Shown piece by piece: positions 20,501 to 27,775 of a DNA stretch of 64,000 nt. Below the pieces are notes generated by a model. The model was not told the DNA's origin. It searched no databases and worked only from the letters and a program-made list of their open reading frames with translations. The position numbers and the translations under genes are program-made. The stretch is from Deltaproteobacteria bacterium. Lineage in GTDB: Bacteria > Myxococcota_A > Bradymonadia > REDH01. The DNA is taken from NCBI GenBank assembly GCA_007693585.1, contig REDH01000196.1, positions 51,713 to 115,712 on the forward strand. The letters run 5' to 3'. Each line of letters begins with the position of its first letter. Position 1 is the first letter of the stretch.

Positions 20501-20648
20501 CGGATCGCTTCCCGAGCCGATGGACGCAGCGGGCGGGTCGGGCTGCAGTGCGGCGCCCGGAGATCCACCCTGGTCGGTGGCCTTGCTGGCCTTCCTTCTG
20601 GTCGGCCTGCTCCTTCCCCGGCGTCGGACCCGGCGCGTGAAGGTCTGA
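14544..20648 (+). CDS. giant PA14/beta-propeller/FN3/MopE-like lipoprotein with MYXO-CTERM-like tail
   Basis: Exported protein of 2,034 residues. A lipoprotein signal ends at LLLSGC. Five PA14 domains run at about residues 65-205, 215-355, 358-495, 505-640 and 651-790, with repeated phrases such as FSVRWEG and TDDGVRLWLDD; PA14 domains bind glycans. A streptogramin-lyase-like (NHL/Vgb) beta-propeller follows at about 835-1125 (VDVWVANSGD, GNVWVANRDS, GNIWTAGWDC). Then come a fibronectin-III-like part near 1384-1495 and four putative calcium-binding CDGxDNDCNGxxD units at 1536, 1594, 1660 and 1863. The C-terminus has SGC, one hydrophobic helix and an Arg-rich end (LLLPRRRTRR), as in MYXO-CTERM tails. 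AAGGA five bases before the ATG at 14544 fixes the start. It probably mediates surface adhesion; the substrate is unknown. Confidence 0.85.
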   Translation: MTIRILPSRRHVSRPVGWAALVVLCLLLSGCGEMEQGEAADEAASPAAPAEDGPYFGVAKSGVQGLLGSYHHLDDPFGTRTFGAEILRRIDPEIDFTWGTGSPHPSVPADDFAIRWEGFLTIPEGGQWTLRMRTDDGVRLWLDDEQLIDDWRNRGPTNSDVTRTLAAGQYPLRIEYYERGGGAVAQFFWTGPGVSSFEIVPRTVLSPDADSFESGGLQATWYRGIDFFDEALVREEEQIDGAPGSIPAEVSGGPFSVRWEGHLRSPSMQPVALRLTSDEAARVWVDGEVVADRWAERTPGSATGTVTIPAFTTAPLVVEAFDRGGDGEIALAWSVNGGPFVPVPDTFLIPEPPSFPENGLLGTYHNDDQLQRALFNRVDSRIDFNWGQGGPDRRVGVNLFSVRWEGELMPVATGPTTLHLTTDDGGRVFVNDSLIIDDWASDELTTSTGVVNLVEGEPARIRVEYRERWQNARAQLDWTPPGQPREIVPVEALRTPAIPIGNGMGLLGEFFDGDNFNEIVGSRTEPGIDLDFSEGAPFAGLTPGDWTGRWSGDLMPRFTEATEFCLVGDGGFRVRLNNSLLIDRWDGGEMDMLCGTEELTRGRRVPIVVERRDDGDAGPLRLIWRSAFQPWEKVPASQLTLPSDSLGGGEGLRGEYFNDAEFSVSRLVRIDRGVDFDWTEEFPDSNVGPPNLSVRWNGQIEALYSEPHTLTIAADGGVRLVLDGEVLINAPEHVGESVWTVEVPMQRGLRYEVVLEYSHRAGEPAISLNWESPGVGDSRPIPAAQLFPPFAQGNVDTTFCEAWTTAVLEEGELDGADLDDEGRIRLSGRQNVATVDVWVANSGDRSVTRINALDGEVVHHYPVENFPSRTALDFDGNVWVANRDSHTVTKILASGCEGDDCVAFTTESLPFHGSSAPRGLAIDGEGFPWVGAGSGGWLHQLNPDNGEVTASFRTGWYHYGFAIDRENRIWVARMGDNRLGCFDSRTGEVCGDIPVPTTSVGSCSNSNPRQYGIAIDDAGNIWTAGWDCPVLMRFNRAPFDELGLTTFDYFPLPGTPDRNRGVAVDGDGFIWTVSSSASRLYRFNPETDTFDINVTTCSTPVGVGVIDDGSIWVNCFGSNNARRHQGSRQPSPGQAMMTTATQRNPYSYSDYTGFQLRNFTAPRGTWRNTFDCADGFGDGIGGGDGVCSVDTIDWAATVPSGTGVRIRIRTSDDGVNWSEWSSQYQTAPAQFGDEVPDGRFIEVEAILTTEQDDRTPSVSEITFWTCPDLQPPGELAVDDRVIHSAMPINYGVSFAFTDTSRLETEFELIDQNGNIFCSVPSDSSFGRGQRYSGPAPFAACEETFFPPNFPLTRSARAVRRTSAGSLRSEPSAAITAYTLTNVPTDPDLRVVGVDYHSLTVQWRRPANQSTHEDGLTGVWLERSPDPDFDPTHPGFRRIAHPEDADRGYPPGGGIIGVLEDDDLERGTRYHYRIRFQNADGIPSPWYTIESETWGAPCCYLGRCIGVCADAETGPNGPDGLPGCERPDTYEPVELTCDGLDNDCNGIVDHVERPCYSGPPETRGVGECSDGLEMCINGAWLGDCAGETLPEPEQCDGLDNDCNGIIDDGIGVTWFRDADGDGYGDPDHTLVQCGQPVGYVDNDLDCNDDDPDIHPGAIELCDGQDNNCNGEIDEGYNVGALCLGGRDGCDGLAPIDLPVGACFGGCRVGTLVCADDAMSSVCSAQPLEGIDVHIDEITTGRHVDLAACVNGLDTNPCDGTIGVALTIRNTSTVPIPDDSRIFLHLEDAPNTPLLDVAVFEEPILPGASVSVQVCFGNEDEVLSSAGRNLIAEIVPAGGDRSCTHPDDTGRVDNVHLPVCGPEQCDGFDNNGNGEIDEFPEACGSVELRCIYLELSDEYVCVGLQTEGTGECPAEPCAAGYLCTEGHCIRECLHDDDCGDLTGCHFGLCVTPGSSVPRPEPGPAPSTVEPSSAPDTGSTAGADASPERGSLPEPMDAAGGSGCSAAPGDPPWSVALLAFLLVGLLLPRRRTRRVKV

Positions 20649-20653
20649 GTCCC

Positions 20654-20721
20654 CGTGATCCGACCGGCGAGAGGACCCCGGGACTGGCGTTCGGGCCCTT
20701 CAGTCCCGAGTCCCCATCACG
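20654..20721. terminator. nested stem-loop between convergent genes
   Basis: An inner 8-bp stem CGGGACTG (20679-20686) / CAGTCCCG (20701-20708) lies inside an outer 6-bp stem CGTGAT (20654-20659) / ATCACG (20716-20721). It sits in the 124-bp gap between the PA14 protein and the helicase, so it can terminate both. No T-run is present. Confidence 0.5.
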
Positions 20722-20772
20722 ATGGAGACGGCAGCGACTCGAGCCCGATGCGATCCGGTGCGATCAGGACGC

Positions 20773-23238
20773 TCAGTCCCGGATGTCGAGCACCCGGATG
20801 AGTGGATCGTCGGGGTCTCCGCCGGCCTCCAGCTCGATCTCGGCGTCGATGAACCACATCCGGTCATCCTGCGGATCGAGCAGGGTCTGGCGCACACTCC
20901 AGCGGCTGTTTCCGAGGGTCTCGAAGCGGGTAAGCTCGGCGAGCCGTGCCCGGCTGTCGAACACCATGTGGCCGTACTCCTCGAAGAAGGGCTCGAGAGA
21001 GGAGGCGAAGCGTTCCGGCGGCCAGGGGTCATCCGCTGCCTGACGCACGAGGAGCGTGGCCTCGTCCCAGTCCTGCAGCGACAGGGCGCGGACGAGGAGA
21101 TGCAGCTCGCCGCGAACTCGGGAGAAGAGGGCCCGGGGGTCGCGTCGGAGGTCCCGCTCGACGGGCGCAGCGGGTTCGTCGTCGTCATCCGTGGGTGCCA
21201 TGAGCTGCTCCCACTCCTGGAGGAGCGAGGAGTCCACGCGCCGGAGGAGCGCGTCGAAGTAGCCGACGATGTCCATGAGGGGGTCATTGAGCCAGGCCGG
21301 GGGGAGGGTGCGCACGAGGGTCCGGTAGACACTCGAGAGGTATCGCAGGAGGGTTCCCTCCATGGCTTCGAGTCCGTATTCGTTGACGTACTCGCCGAAG
21401 GACATCCAGCGCTCGACCAGGTCTCGCGCGATGGACTTCGGCCGGATGTTCTCTTCGTCGAGCCACGGGTGGCGCTCGGCCCACCGGTTGAAGATGTCGT
21501 AGATGAATTCCGCGTCCGGCTTGTCCCAGGTGATCTCCTGCAGCTCGGCGATGCGGTCCTCGTAGTCCATGCCCTCCGCCTTCATGGCGGCGAGGGCTTC
21601 GGTCTTTCGTCTGTCGACCTGTCGCCGGAGGAGCGCGTGCGGGTGCTCCTGGATGCTCTCCACGAGGCTCAGTGCGGTAAGCGCGTACTGTTCCGGGGGC
21701 AGTCCGCGCGCCTCGAGGACCTCGATCGCGTGAACGAGAAAGAGACCGAGAGCCTGGTCGAGGGAGAAGTTTTCCTGGAGCACCTCGTTGACGACCACGT
21801 GGCTTCCGGGGCCGTTGTCGTTGCGTCGCGTGTCGACGATCCCGGCTCTTCGCAGGGCCTGGAAGAGGGTACGCGCGCGCCGGCGATGTGCCGGATGTTC
21901 TTCCGGGGGGTCGTGCGAGCGGGCGATGAGGGTGACGAGTCCGCGGTATCCTCCGGGGAGGCCGTCGTCATCGGGTCGCTGAAGGAGGTTCATGATCATC
22001 CCGTGGTCGACCTCGAAGCGGCTTTGCAGGTGCTCGGGCGTTCCTCGTCGAAGCTGGTCGAAGGTCTCCTCGTTCCAGGGCACGAAGCCGCGTTTGGGGG
22101 GCTGTGCGCGCACGAACTTCTTCTTCGGCATCTTTCCAGCGGCGACGCGGGCCTCCATCTTCCGGTTCTCGATGACGTGTTCGGGGGCCTGGCAGACGAC
22201 CCAGCCGCGGTCGTCGAAGCCCTTTCGTCCGGCCCTTCCGGCGATTTGCCTGAAGTCGCGAACCGACAGGATGCCGACCTTCTGTCCGTCGAACTTGCAC
22301 AGCCGGGTGAAGAGCACGGTGCGGATGGGCACGTTCACGCCGACGCCGAGGGTATCGGTACCGGAGATGACGCGCAGGAACCCCTTCTGGGCGAGCCGTT
22401 CGACGAGCAGGCGGTACTTCGGCAGCAGTCCGGCGTGATGGAGTCCGATGCCGTGGTGGACGTAGCGGCCGATTTTCCGGCCGAAGGGGCTGTCGAAGCG
22501 GAAGTGGCCGATCTCGTCCTTGAGGGCGAGCTTGGTGTCCCGGTCGTGGACGTTGATGCTGGTGAGGCTCTGGGCGAGTTCGGTGGCCTCACGCTGGGTG
22601 AAGTTGACGACATAGATGGGGGCCCGCCCGCCGTCGAGGAGCTGCTGGATCGTCTCGTGAAGCGGCGACTCGACGTAGCTGAAGTCGAGGGGCACGGGGC
22701 GTTCGGTGCTCCGGACGACGGACACGCTGCGGCCGGAGAGGTCGTGGAGTCGCCGTTCGATGTCGGTGGTGTCGCCGAGGGTCGCGCTCATGAGCATGAA
22801 GATGGTGCGGGGCAGGCAGAGGAGGGGGACCTGCCAGGCGCGTCCACGGTCGCGGTCGGAGTAGTAGTGGAACTCGTCCATGATCACGGCGTCGATGCCG
22901 GCAGCCAGTCCGGATCGGAGCGCCATGTTGGCGAGCACCTCGGCGGTGCAACAGATGATGGGAGCCCGCGGGTTGATGCTGGCGTCGCCGGTGAGCATCC
23001 CGACGTTCTCGGCCCCGAAGGTCCGGCAGAGGTCGAAGAACTTCTCGCTGACGAGGGCCTTGATGGGCGAGGTATAGAAGGAGCGTCTTCCGCAGCACAG
23101 GGATCGGAAGTGCATGGCCACGGCGACGAGGGACTTTCCGGAGCCGGTGGGGGTGTTGAGGAGGACGTGCCGGTCGTCGAGGATCTCGAGGATGGCCTCT
23201 TCCTGGGCAGGATAGAGATCGATGCCGCGATCGATCAC
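20773..23238 (-). CDS. DEAD/DEAH-box helicase of the SKI2-like/DUF3516 type
   Basis: ATP-dependent superfamily 2 helicase of at least 821 residues, likely acting on RNA. Walker A is TPTGSGKS (residues 29-36), motif II is DEFH at 121-124, motif III is SATLGD, and motif VI is QIAGRAGRKG. The C-terminal ~450 residues match the layout of DUF3516 helicases. The start is uncertain. The only canonical start codon after the preceding stop is the GTG at 23238, yet family-like sequence (DPAETFDAFLDW) continues upstream of it for about 30 codons, back to the rapZ stop. A non-canonical start (CTG near 23311, or ATC at 23328 after GGAG) is possible. It lies downstream of rapZ and was probably translated from the same mRNA. 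Confidence 0.85.
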   Translation of the reverse strand: MIDRGIDLYPAQEEAILEILDDRHVLLNTPTGSGKSLVAVAMHFRSLCCGRRSFYTSPIKALVSEKFFDLCRTFGAENVGMLTGDASINPRAPIICCTAEVLANMALRSGLAAGIDAVIMDEFHYYSDRDRGRAWQVPLLCLPRTIFMLMSATLGDTTDIERRLHDLSGRSVSVVRSTERPVPLDFSYVESPLHETIQQLLDGGRAPIYVVNFTQREATELAQSLTSINVHDRDTKLALKDEIGHFRFDSPFGRKIGRYVHHGIGLHHAGLLPKYRLLVERLAQKGFLRVISGTDTLGVGVNVPIRTVLFTRLCKFDGQKVGILSVRDFRQIAGRAGRKGFDDRGWVVCQAPEHVIENRKMEARVAAGKMPKKKFVRAQPPKRGFVPWNEETFDQLRRGTPEHLQSRFEVDHGMIMNLLQRPDDDGLPGGYRGLVTLIARSHDPPEEHPAHRRRARTLFQALRRAGIVDTRRNDNGPGSHVVVNEVLQENFSLDQALGLFLVHAIEVLEARGLPPEQYALTALSLVESIQEHPHALLRRQVDRRKTEALAAMKAEGMDYEDRIAELQEITWDKPDAEFIYDIFNRWAERHPWLDEENIRPKSIARDLVERWMSFGEYVNEYGLEAMEGTLLRYLSSVYRTLVRTLPPAWLNDPLMDIVGYFDALLRRVDSSLLQEWEQLMAPTDDDDEPAAPVERDLRRDPRALFSRVRGELHLLVRALSLQDWDEATLLVRQAADDPWPPERFASSLEPFFEEYGHMVFDSRARLAELTRFETLGNSRWSVRQTLLDPQDDRMWFIDAEIELEAGGDPDDPLIRVLDIRD

Positions 23239-23331
23239 CCAGTCGAGGAATGCGTCGAAGGTTTCGGCGGGATCGGTGGGTCGCCTGGCGGCGGCGGCGG
23301 CGAGGGGGGGCAGGGAGGAGGAGGTGATGGC

Positions 23332-24213
23332 TCAGGTCTCCGGCGTGGGGGTCAGTGACCAGTGGGGTTCATCCCGGTGCTCCACGCGTATGGCGAGTCC
23401 TTCGCTGGCGAGCGCGCGTCCGACGCGTTCGGCGATGGCGACGGACCTGTGCTGGCCTCCGGTGCAGCCGAAGGCGATGGTGAGGTAGACCTTGCCTTCG
23501 TCCCGGTAGAGGGGAACGAGGAGCTGCAGCAGGGGAAGGAGGTGTGCGAGGAAGGCCTGGGTGTTGTCATGGCCGAGCACGTGTCCGGCGACGGCAGCAT
23601 CGAGCCCGGTGCGGTATCGGAGTTCGGGGACGAAGTGCGGGTTTCGCAGGAACCGGACATCGAATACGAGGTCGGCTTCGGTGGGGAGTCCGTGCCGGAA
23701 GCCGAAGGAGAGCAGGTTGATGCGGAGGTCCCGGTCGACGGGTCCGACGAAGCGTTGCTGGACGAGTCTCTTGAGGTCGTGGACGGAGAGGCCATCGGTC
23801 TCGATCCTGTGGTCCGCGTGCGCGCGGAGCGGAGCGAGGAGGGCTCGTTCCCGTCCGATGGCATCGCGGACGTTGCCTTCGACCTCGAGGGGATGGCGTC
23901 GTCGTGTCTCCTTGAACCTGCGCACGAGGGTCTCGTCGCTGGCGTCGACGAAGAGGAGTTCGTAGGGCACGTCACGTCCGGCGAGCCGGTCGAGGAGGGG
24001 TGCGGCCTCGGCGATGTGCTGATGGTCGCGTGCGTCGACGGCGACGGCGAGGCGTCGGTCTCCGGCGGCCTGTTCCCCGGCGTATTCGAGGAGTCGCGGC
24101 AGGAGCGGAACGGGCAGGTTGTCGAGGCAGTACCATCCTGCGTCCTCGAGGGCCCGCAACGCGGTCGACTTTCCTGAGCCGGACATGCCGCTGACGATGA
24201 GCGGAGCGGCCAT
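23332..24213 (-). CDS. rapZ: RNase adapter / nucleotide-binding protein RapZ
   Basis: P-loop protein of 293 residues. In enterobacteria RapZ binds the sRNA GlmZ and the amino-sugar precursor GlcN6P and guides RNase E; in other bacteria the role is less clear. The Walker A motif is GMSGSGKS (residues 9-16), followed by ALEDAGWYCLDNLP, both diagnostic. The C-terminal domain has FGCTGGQHRSVAIAERV, the conserved metabolite-binding signature. Its start is 39 bases downstream of hpf, the same order found in many proteobacterial rpoN-hpf-ptsN-rapZ loci, although ptsN and rpoN are absent here. The stop is shared with the region in which the helicase must start. Confidence 0.93.
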   Translation of the reverse strand: MAAPLIVSGMSGSGKSTALRALEDAGWYCLDNLPVPLLPRLLEYAGEQAAGDRRLAVAVDARDHQHIAEAAPLLDRLAGRDVPYELLFVDASDETLVRRFKETRRRHPLEVEGNVRDAIGRERALLAPLRAHADHRIETDGLSVHDLKRLVQQRFVGPVDRDLRINLLSFGFRHGLPTEADLVFDVRFLRNPHFVPELRYRTGLDAAVAGHVLGHDNTQAFLAHLLPLLQLLVPLYRDEGKVYLTIAFGCTGGQHRSVAIAERVGRALASEGLAIRVEHRDEPHWSLTPTPET

Positions 24214-24252
24214 GGGCAGAGCACCTCCCGGGCAAGGTCCGGACGGACCGGA

Positions 24253-24828
24253 TCAGCCCTGTTCGGACTCCGGCTCGATGAGGCCGAAGGTGCCGTCGTC
24301 GCGCCGGTAGATGATGCTGAGAGCGTCGGTTTCCTCGTTGGTGAAGACGAAGAACGCGGCATCGCGGAGTTCGAGCTGCATGATGGCCCGGTCGGTGGTC
24401 ATGGGCTCGGCGGTCAGGGTCTCCCGTTTGACGAGCTGCGCCGGCTCGGCGGCGGCATCGTCCTCGGGTTCCTCGGCTTCGGCGGGGACGGCGAAGACGC
24501 CCATGGAGAACTGTCTCTGCCGGCCGTTGGAGGGCTTGTGGTCGCGGATCTTGTCCTTGTAGCGGCGCATCTGCCGCTCGACCTTGTCGAGGGCCTTGTC
24601 GACGGAGGAGCGCATGTCCTCGGTCTTCTCGACGCTCTTCACGGTGAGGCCGTTGATGTTGATGGTGAAGTTGGCGATGTGCCAGAAGCGTTCGACGGAG
24701 AACACGACCTGGGAGTCGATGTCCTCGCCCGTCACATACTTGGACACGACGTGGTTGAGCTTGTCCGCGGCGTAGCGCTGGAGACTCGGGGACGGGTCCA
24801 TGTGACGGAACGAGACGCTGATCTGCAT
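24253..24828 (-). CDS. hpf: long-form ribosome hibernation promoting factor
   Basis: Protein of 191 residues that dimerises idle ribosomes into 100S particles in stationary phase. The N-terminal S30AE domain (MQISVSFRHMDPSPSL...YAADKLNHV) binds the 30S decoding centre. After an acidic Ala/Glu linker, the C-terminal dimerisation domain is visible in MQLELRDAAFFVFTNEETD and ALSIIYRRDDGTFGLIEP. The length and second domain make it the long form. The start at 24828 follows AGGAGGAG; the frame remains open upstream but that part has no family resemblance. It lies upstream of rapZ. Confidence 0.93.
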   Translation of the reverse strand: MQISVSFRHMDPSPSLQRYAADKLNHVVSKYVTGEDIDSQVVFSVERFWHIANFTININGLTVKSVEKTEDMRSSVDKALDKVERQMRRYKDKIRDHKPSNGRQRQFSMGVFAVPAEAEEPEDDAAAEPAQLVKRETLTAEPMTTDRAIMQLELRDAAFFVFTNEETDALSIIYRRDDGTFGLIEPESEQG

Positions 24829-24930
24829 GGCACTCCTCCTGACTTCGATGCGTTGCCCCCCGGCCCTCGCCCATGGGACAAGGATAGGCGGAGAATCCTG
24901 CAACGCAACCGTTCCGACGGGAGCTGCGGT

Positions 24931-26190
24931 TCAGGGGCCGGCGGTTGCTCCCTGGGCGGGCATGGATCGGCTCTCGCTGGCCTGCACTTGCTGCTCGAGC
25001 TCCTCGTTTCGGCGTCCGAGGTGTTCGAGGCGGGCGGTCTCGAGCACGTCCTGCCGGCTCACGTTGCTCATGAGCACGGAGATGGGGCGGGTGCTCTCCC
25101 ACTGTTCGAGCACGATGCGGAGCACGACCATGATGGGGATGGCGAGCACCATGCCGATGACACCCCAGAGCCAGGCCCAGAAACCGAGGGCGACGAGGAT
25201 CAGGAGCGGCGAGAGGTTGAGGTTTCGGCCATGGTATCGCGGTTCGAGGATCGATCCGAAGATGGTCTGGATGACGACGAGGAGAAGGCCCATCCAGAGC
25301 ACGGTCAGGACGGAGTCGAATTGGAGGATGCCGACGAGCATCGGGATGAGGGTGGCCACCCAGGATCCCACGTAGGGGATGAAGTTGAAGAAGAAAATGA
25401 TGGCTCCGAACAGGATGAAGAAGTCCAGTCCGAAGAGGGCCATCGCCACGATCGAGAACGCGGCGGTGAGGAAGCTCATCACGACCTTGACGAGGATGTA
25501 GCGCTGCACGTTTCGGTTCACGTCATCGACGATCGTGAGGAGCTGTCCGCTCTGCTGCGAGCCGAAGGCGATGTCGATCCGCCCGGGGATGCGCTCCATT
25601 TCGAGCAGCACGAAGATCATGAAGAGCAGGATGACGAATACGCTGCCGGCGAATCCGAGAAAGAACGAGGTCCCTCCGCCCACGGCGCGGGCGAGGGTGT
25701 CCTGGGGCATGATCTGGAACAGGTCGAGCACCCGGATCCGCTCGCCTTCGGGAACGAGATTGTATCGCATCGCGAGGGCGTTGAGCTGGCTCTCGTATTG
25801 CAGGATTCGGAGCTGGTATCGCCCGGCCTGCTCCATGAAGCTGCGCACGTTCGCGGTCAGGATCTGCGCGAAGAGGTAGAACGCGGCGAGGATGCCGGAG
25901 ATCGTCGCCGCGTAGGCCACCAGCTTCGGGACGCGTCGCCGCACGAGGAAGTCGACGATGGGGTAGATGAGGTACGCCACGAAGATCGCCACGAAGAGGG
26001 GCTTCAGCACGCCGGCGAGCTCCCGGAAGATCACCGTCAGCAGCACCAGCAGCAGGATGACGAAGCCCACCGTCCAGAAGCGCAGTGTTCGCTGCAGCTC
26101 CTGCACGCGGCGTTCCTGGGAACCCACCACGGAGGCGAGCTCCTGGGTCGTCGCGGACTCCATCGGTTGTGTCGTCGACTCTCCCGTCAT
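24931..26190 (-). CDS. AI-2E family (PerM/YdiK) membrane transporter
   Basis: Integral membrane protein of 419 residues. It has seven or eight hydrophobic helices, for example FWTVGFVILLLVLLTVIF near residue 40, LFVAIFVAYLIYPIVDFLV, and the pair IFFFNFIPYVGSWVATLIPM with ALGFWAWLWGVIGMVLAIPI. These are hallmarks of the AI-2E transporter superfamily, whose members export signals, ions or peptides. The substrate cannot be inferred from sequence. Both ends are cytosolic-looking. The C-terminal 40 residues (LEHLGRRNEELEQQVQASES) form a probable coiled coil. It is 102 bases upstream of hpf on the same strand. Confidence 0.85.
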   Translation of the reverse strand: MTGESTTQPMESATTQELASVVGSQERRVQELQRTLRFWTVGFVILLLVLLTVIFRELAGVLKPLFVAIFVAYLIYPIVDFLVRRRVPKLVAYAATISGILAAFYLFAQILTANVRSFMEQAGRYQLRILQYESQLNALAMRYNLVPEGERIRVLDLFQIMPQDTLARAVGGGTSFFLGFAGSVFVILLFMIFVLLEMERIPGRIDIAFGSQQSGQLLTIVDDVNRNVQRYILVKVVMSFLTAAFSIVAMALFGLDFFILFGAIIFFFNFIPYVGSWVATLIPMLVGILQFDSVLTVLWMGLLLVVIQTIFGSILEPRYHGRNLNLSPLLILVALGFWAWLWGVIGMVLAIPIMVVLRIVLEQWESTRPISVLMSNVSRQDVLETARLEHLGRRNEELEQQVQASESRSMPAQGATAGP

Positions 26191-26277
26191 GACCTCGACC
26201 AGCCTCCTGTCGCCGTGCTCCGCCCGGACGAGCCGGCCGTTCGCGGAAGCCCCGCGCGTTGTGCACCCGCTCCCATC

Positions 26278-27234
26278 CTAGCGGGAGATCGCGAGCGTGT
26301 ATTCCGGATCCTGATGCGGATCGAGGCTCGCGACAAAGATTTCGTGCCGCCCGGCCGGAATCGCCACCCCCACCCGGACCTCCCGCACCTCATCCTCATC
26401 AGAGCAGATCCAGGTGCCGTCCTCGAGGCGCACGGCCAGCACGATCCCTTCGGGCGCCGATGCCACGAGGCGCAGCGGAAGGGTGCGCTCCAGCACGAGG
26501 ACGTGATCGGGAACCTCGGCGATCCAGCCGGCACAGCGCAGGCCGAGCCCCTCGGCGGGGCGCGGTCCTCCGGCCCGGCCCTCGAGCAGCACCGGGCGCG
26601 TGTTGGCGCCCATCACGACCCCGCCGAACGTTCCTTCCTCGAGCGGCCGTGCCGGCACACCCTCCCCGGCCGGGACGTCCCGCGTCTGGCGAGCGGGGTC
26701 GGGTGTGCCGTCCGCTCGCTCGACGGACACGCGCACAGCGACGGTCTGCTCGGGGCGCGCCGTGGATACCCACGCCACCCACCGGCCCTCATCGAGGGGT
26801 TCGATGTCCTGCGCGCTGCCCTGCGGGGCGGGGGGCACGCACACCCCCGAGCCCGATTGTCCGGGCCTTGGGGACTCCGTCCCGTTCTCCAGGGGCTCGA
26901 GCACGAGCCCGAGGCTGACCAGGGGCGAATCGGGAGCAGACAGTCGCACGCGCAGCGGCACCTGGCTCCGGACGTCCAGGACTGCTCCGGGGGCGTTCGT
27001 CACCCAGCCGCTGCAATCGTCCCGCACGACGCTCATGTCCCGCGGCCCGCCGCCTCGACCCGCCAGCAGCGCAGTCTCCAGCGCAGCGGTCACCACGACC
27101 GGCGTGCCCGGCGGTAACGCGGTGGCCGGTTCGGTCGAGGGTTCGGGAGAAGAATCACCCTGCACGACCTGACCGGGCTGGAGACAGCCGGCGAAGGCGA
27201 GCGCAAGAGCGGCCAGCCTCCCCCACCGACGCAT
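26278..27234 (-). CDS. lipoprotein with two internal repeats, unknown function
   Basis: Protein of 318 residues that I do not recognise. The signal peptide MRRWGRLAALALAFAGC ends in a lipobox with Cys17. The mature part is an internal duplication of about 130 residues. Each half has a segment with CSGWVTNAPGAVLDV or CAGWIAEVPDHVLVL, then LPLRLxxSAP-type strands, then a closing strand segment. Each half contains a Cys before Gly-Trp and another Cys near a Ser/Asp loop (GSGVCVPPAP, GTWICSDED), so a disulfide within each half is likely. Two beta-sandwich modules are the simplest reading. It lies 26 bases downstream of the ArsR-like gene and may be controlled with it. The ATG at 27234 is chosen because it begins the signal peptide. 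Confidence 0.65.
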   Translation of the reverse strand: MRRWGRLAALALAFAGCLQPGQVVQGDSSPEPSTEPATALPPGTPVVVTAALETALLAGRGGGPRDMSVVRDDCSGWVTNAPGAVLDVRSQVPLRVRLSAPDSPLVSLGLVLEPLENGTESPRPGQSGSGVCVPPAPQGSAQDIEPLDEGRWVAWVSTARPEQTVAVRVSVERADGTPDPARQTRDVPAGEGVPARPLEEGTFGGVVMGANTRPVLLEGRAGGPRPAEGLGLRCAGWIAEVPDHVLVLERTLPLRLVASAPEGIVLAVRLEDGTWICSDEDEVREVRVGVAIPAGRHEIFVASLDPHQDPEYTLAISR

Positions 27235-27260
27235 CCCTGCGCAGCGGTCGGACAAACGGG

Positions 27261-27617
27261 TCACGCGTCGTCGCGAGACGCGCGGGAGGCCGCTGCGTCG
27301 ATCAGCCCGAGGAGATCGTTGAATTGGCCCACACTGCGCCGGAGATGCTTCCAGTTGAGCCGGTAAAGCCGTTCCTTTCCGCTCCGTCTCACATGGACGA
27401 GCTCGACGCGGCGCAGCAACTGAAGGTGGTGGGACACCGTCGAGGCGGTCAATTCGAAGTTCTCCGCAATGTCCCCCACGGAGAACTCCTGCATATCTCC
27501 CGCTCCAGGTGTACACAGATACTGCAGGATCTGTTGCCGGGTCTCGTCCGCCATCGCCCGCAGGAGCTCGATGTCGTACACGAGGCGAGGAGATCGGAGT
27601 CGACGACGTGTGGCCAT
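27261..27617 (-). CDS. ArsR-family winged-helix transcriptional regulator
   Basis: Protein of 118 residues with a winged helix-turn-helix fold. The order is LLRAMADETRQQILQYL (helix 1-2), then FSVGDIAENFELTASTVSHHLQLL as the HTH with recognition helix, then the beta-wing VHVRRSGKERLYRLN. This pattern is that of ArsR/SmtB proteins, many of which are metal- or redox-responsive repressors. No paired Cys metal site is evident in the recognition helix; the only Cys is Cys35 in LCTPG. The signal is therefore unknown. It is the first gene before the duplicated lipoprotein, 26 bases apart, so autoregulation of that pair is plausible. The start at 27617 matches typical family length. Confidence 0.85.
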   Translation of the reverse strand: MATRRRLRSPRLVYDIELLRAMADETRQQILQYLCTPGAGDMQEFSVGDIAENFELTASTVSHHLQLLRRVELVHVRRSGKERLYRLNWKHLRRSVGQFNDLLGLIDAAASRASRDDA

Positions 27618-27775
27618 GGCGGAGTGCCCGGGGAGTTCGGTTGGGAGTCGGGCGCCGAGCCCTCCCCCTGCCCGCCAGGGGGCGCACGGGCAATCCGACA
27701 TGCGCACGTGCGTCCATGTAACGGCGATGCACGACCAGCGTCAAGGTGGCTGCACGCCACCCCGGGACAGCCGCG

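Noticed and set aside
20722..23358. Long plus-strand open frame opposite the helicase gene
   Set aside because: It is a mirror of the minus-strand helicase with Gly/Val/Glu-rich shadow composition; the minus strand has full helicase motifs.
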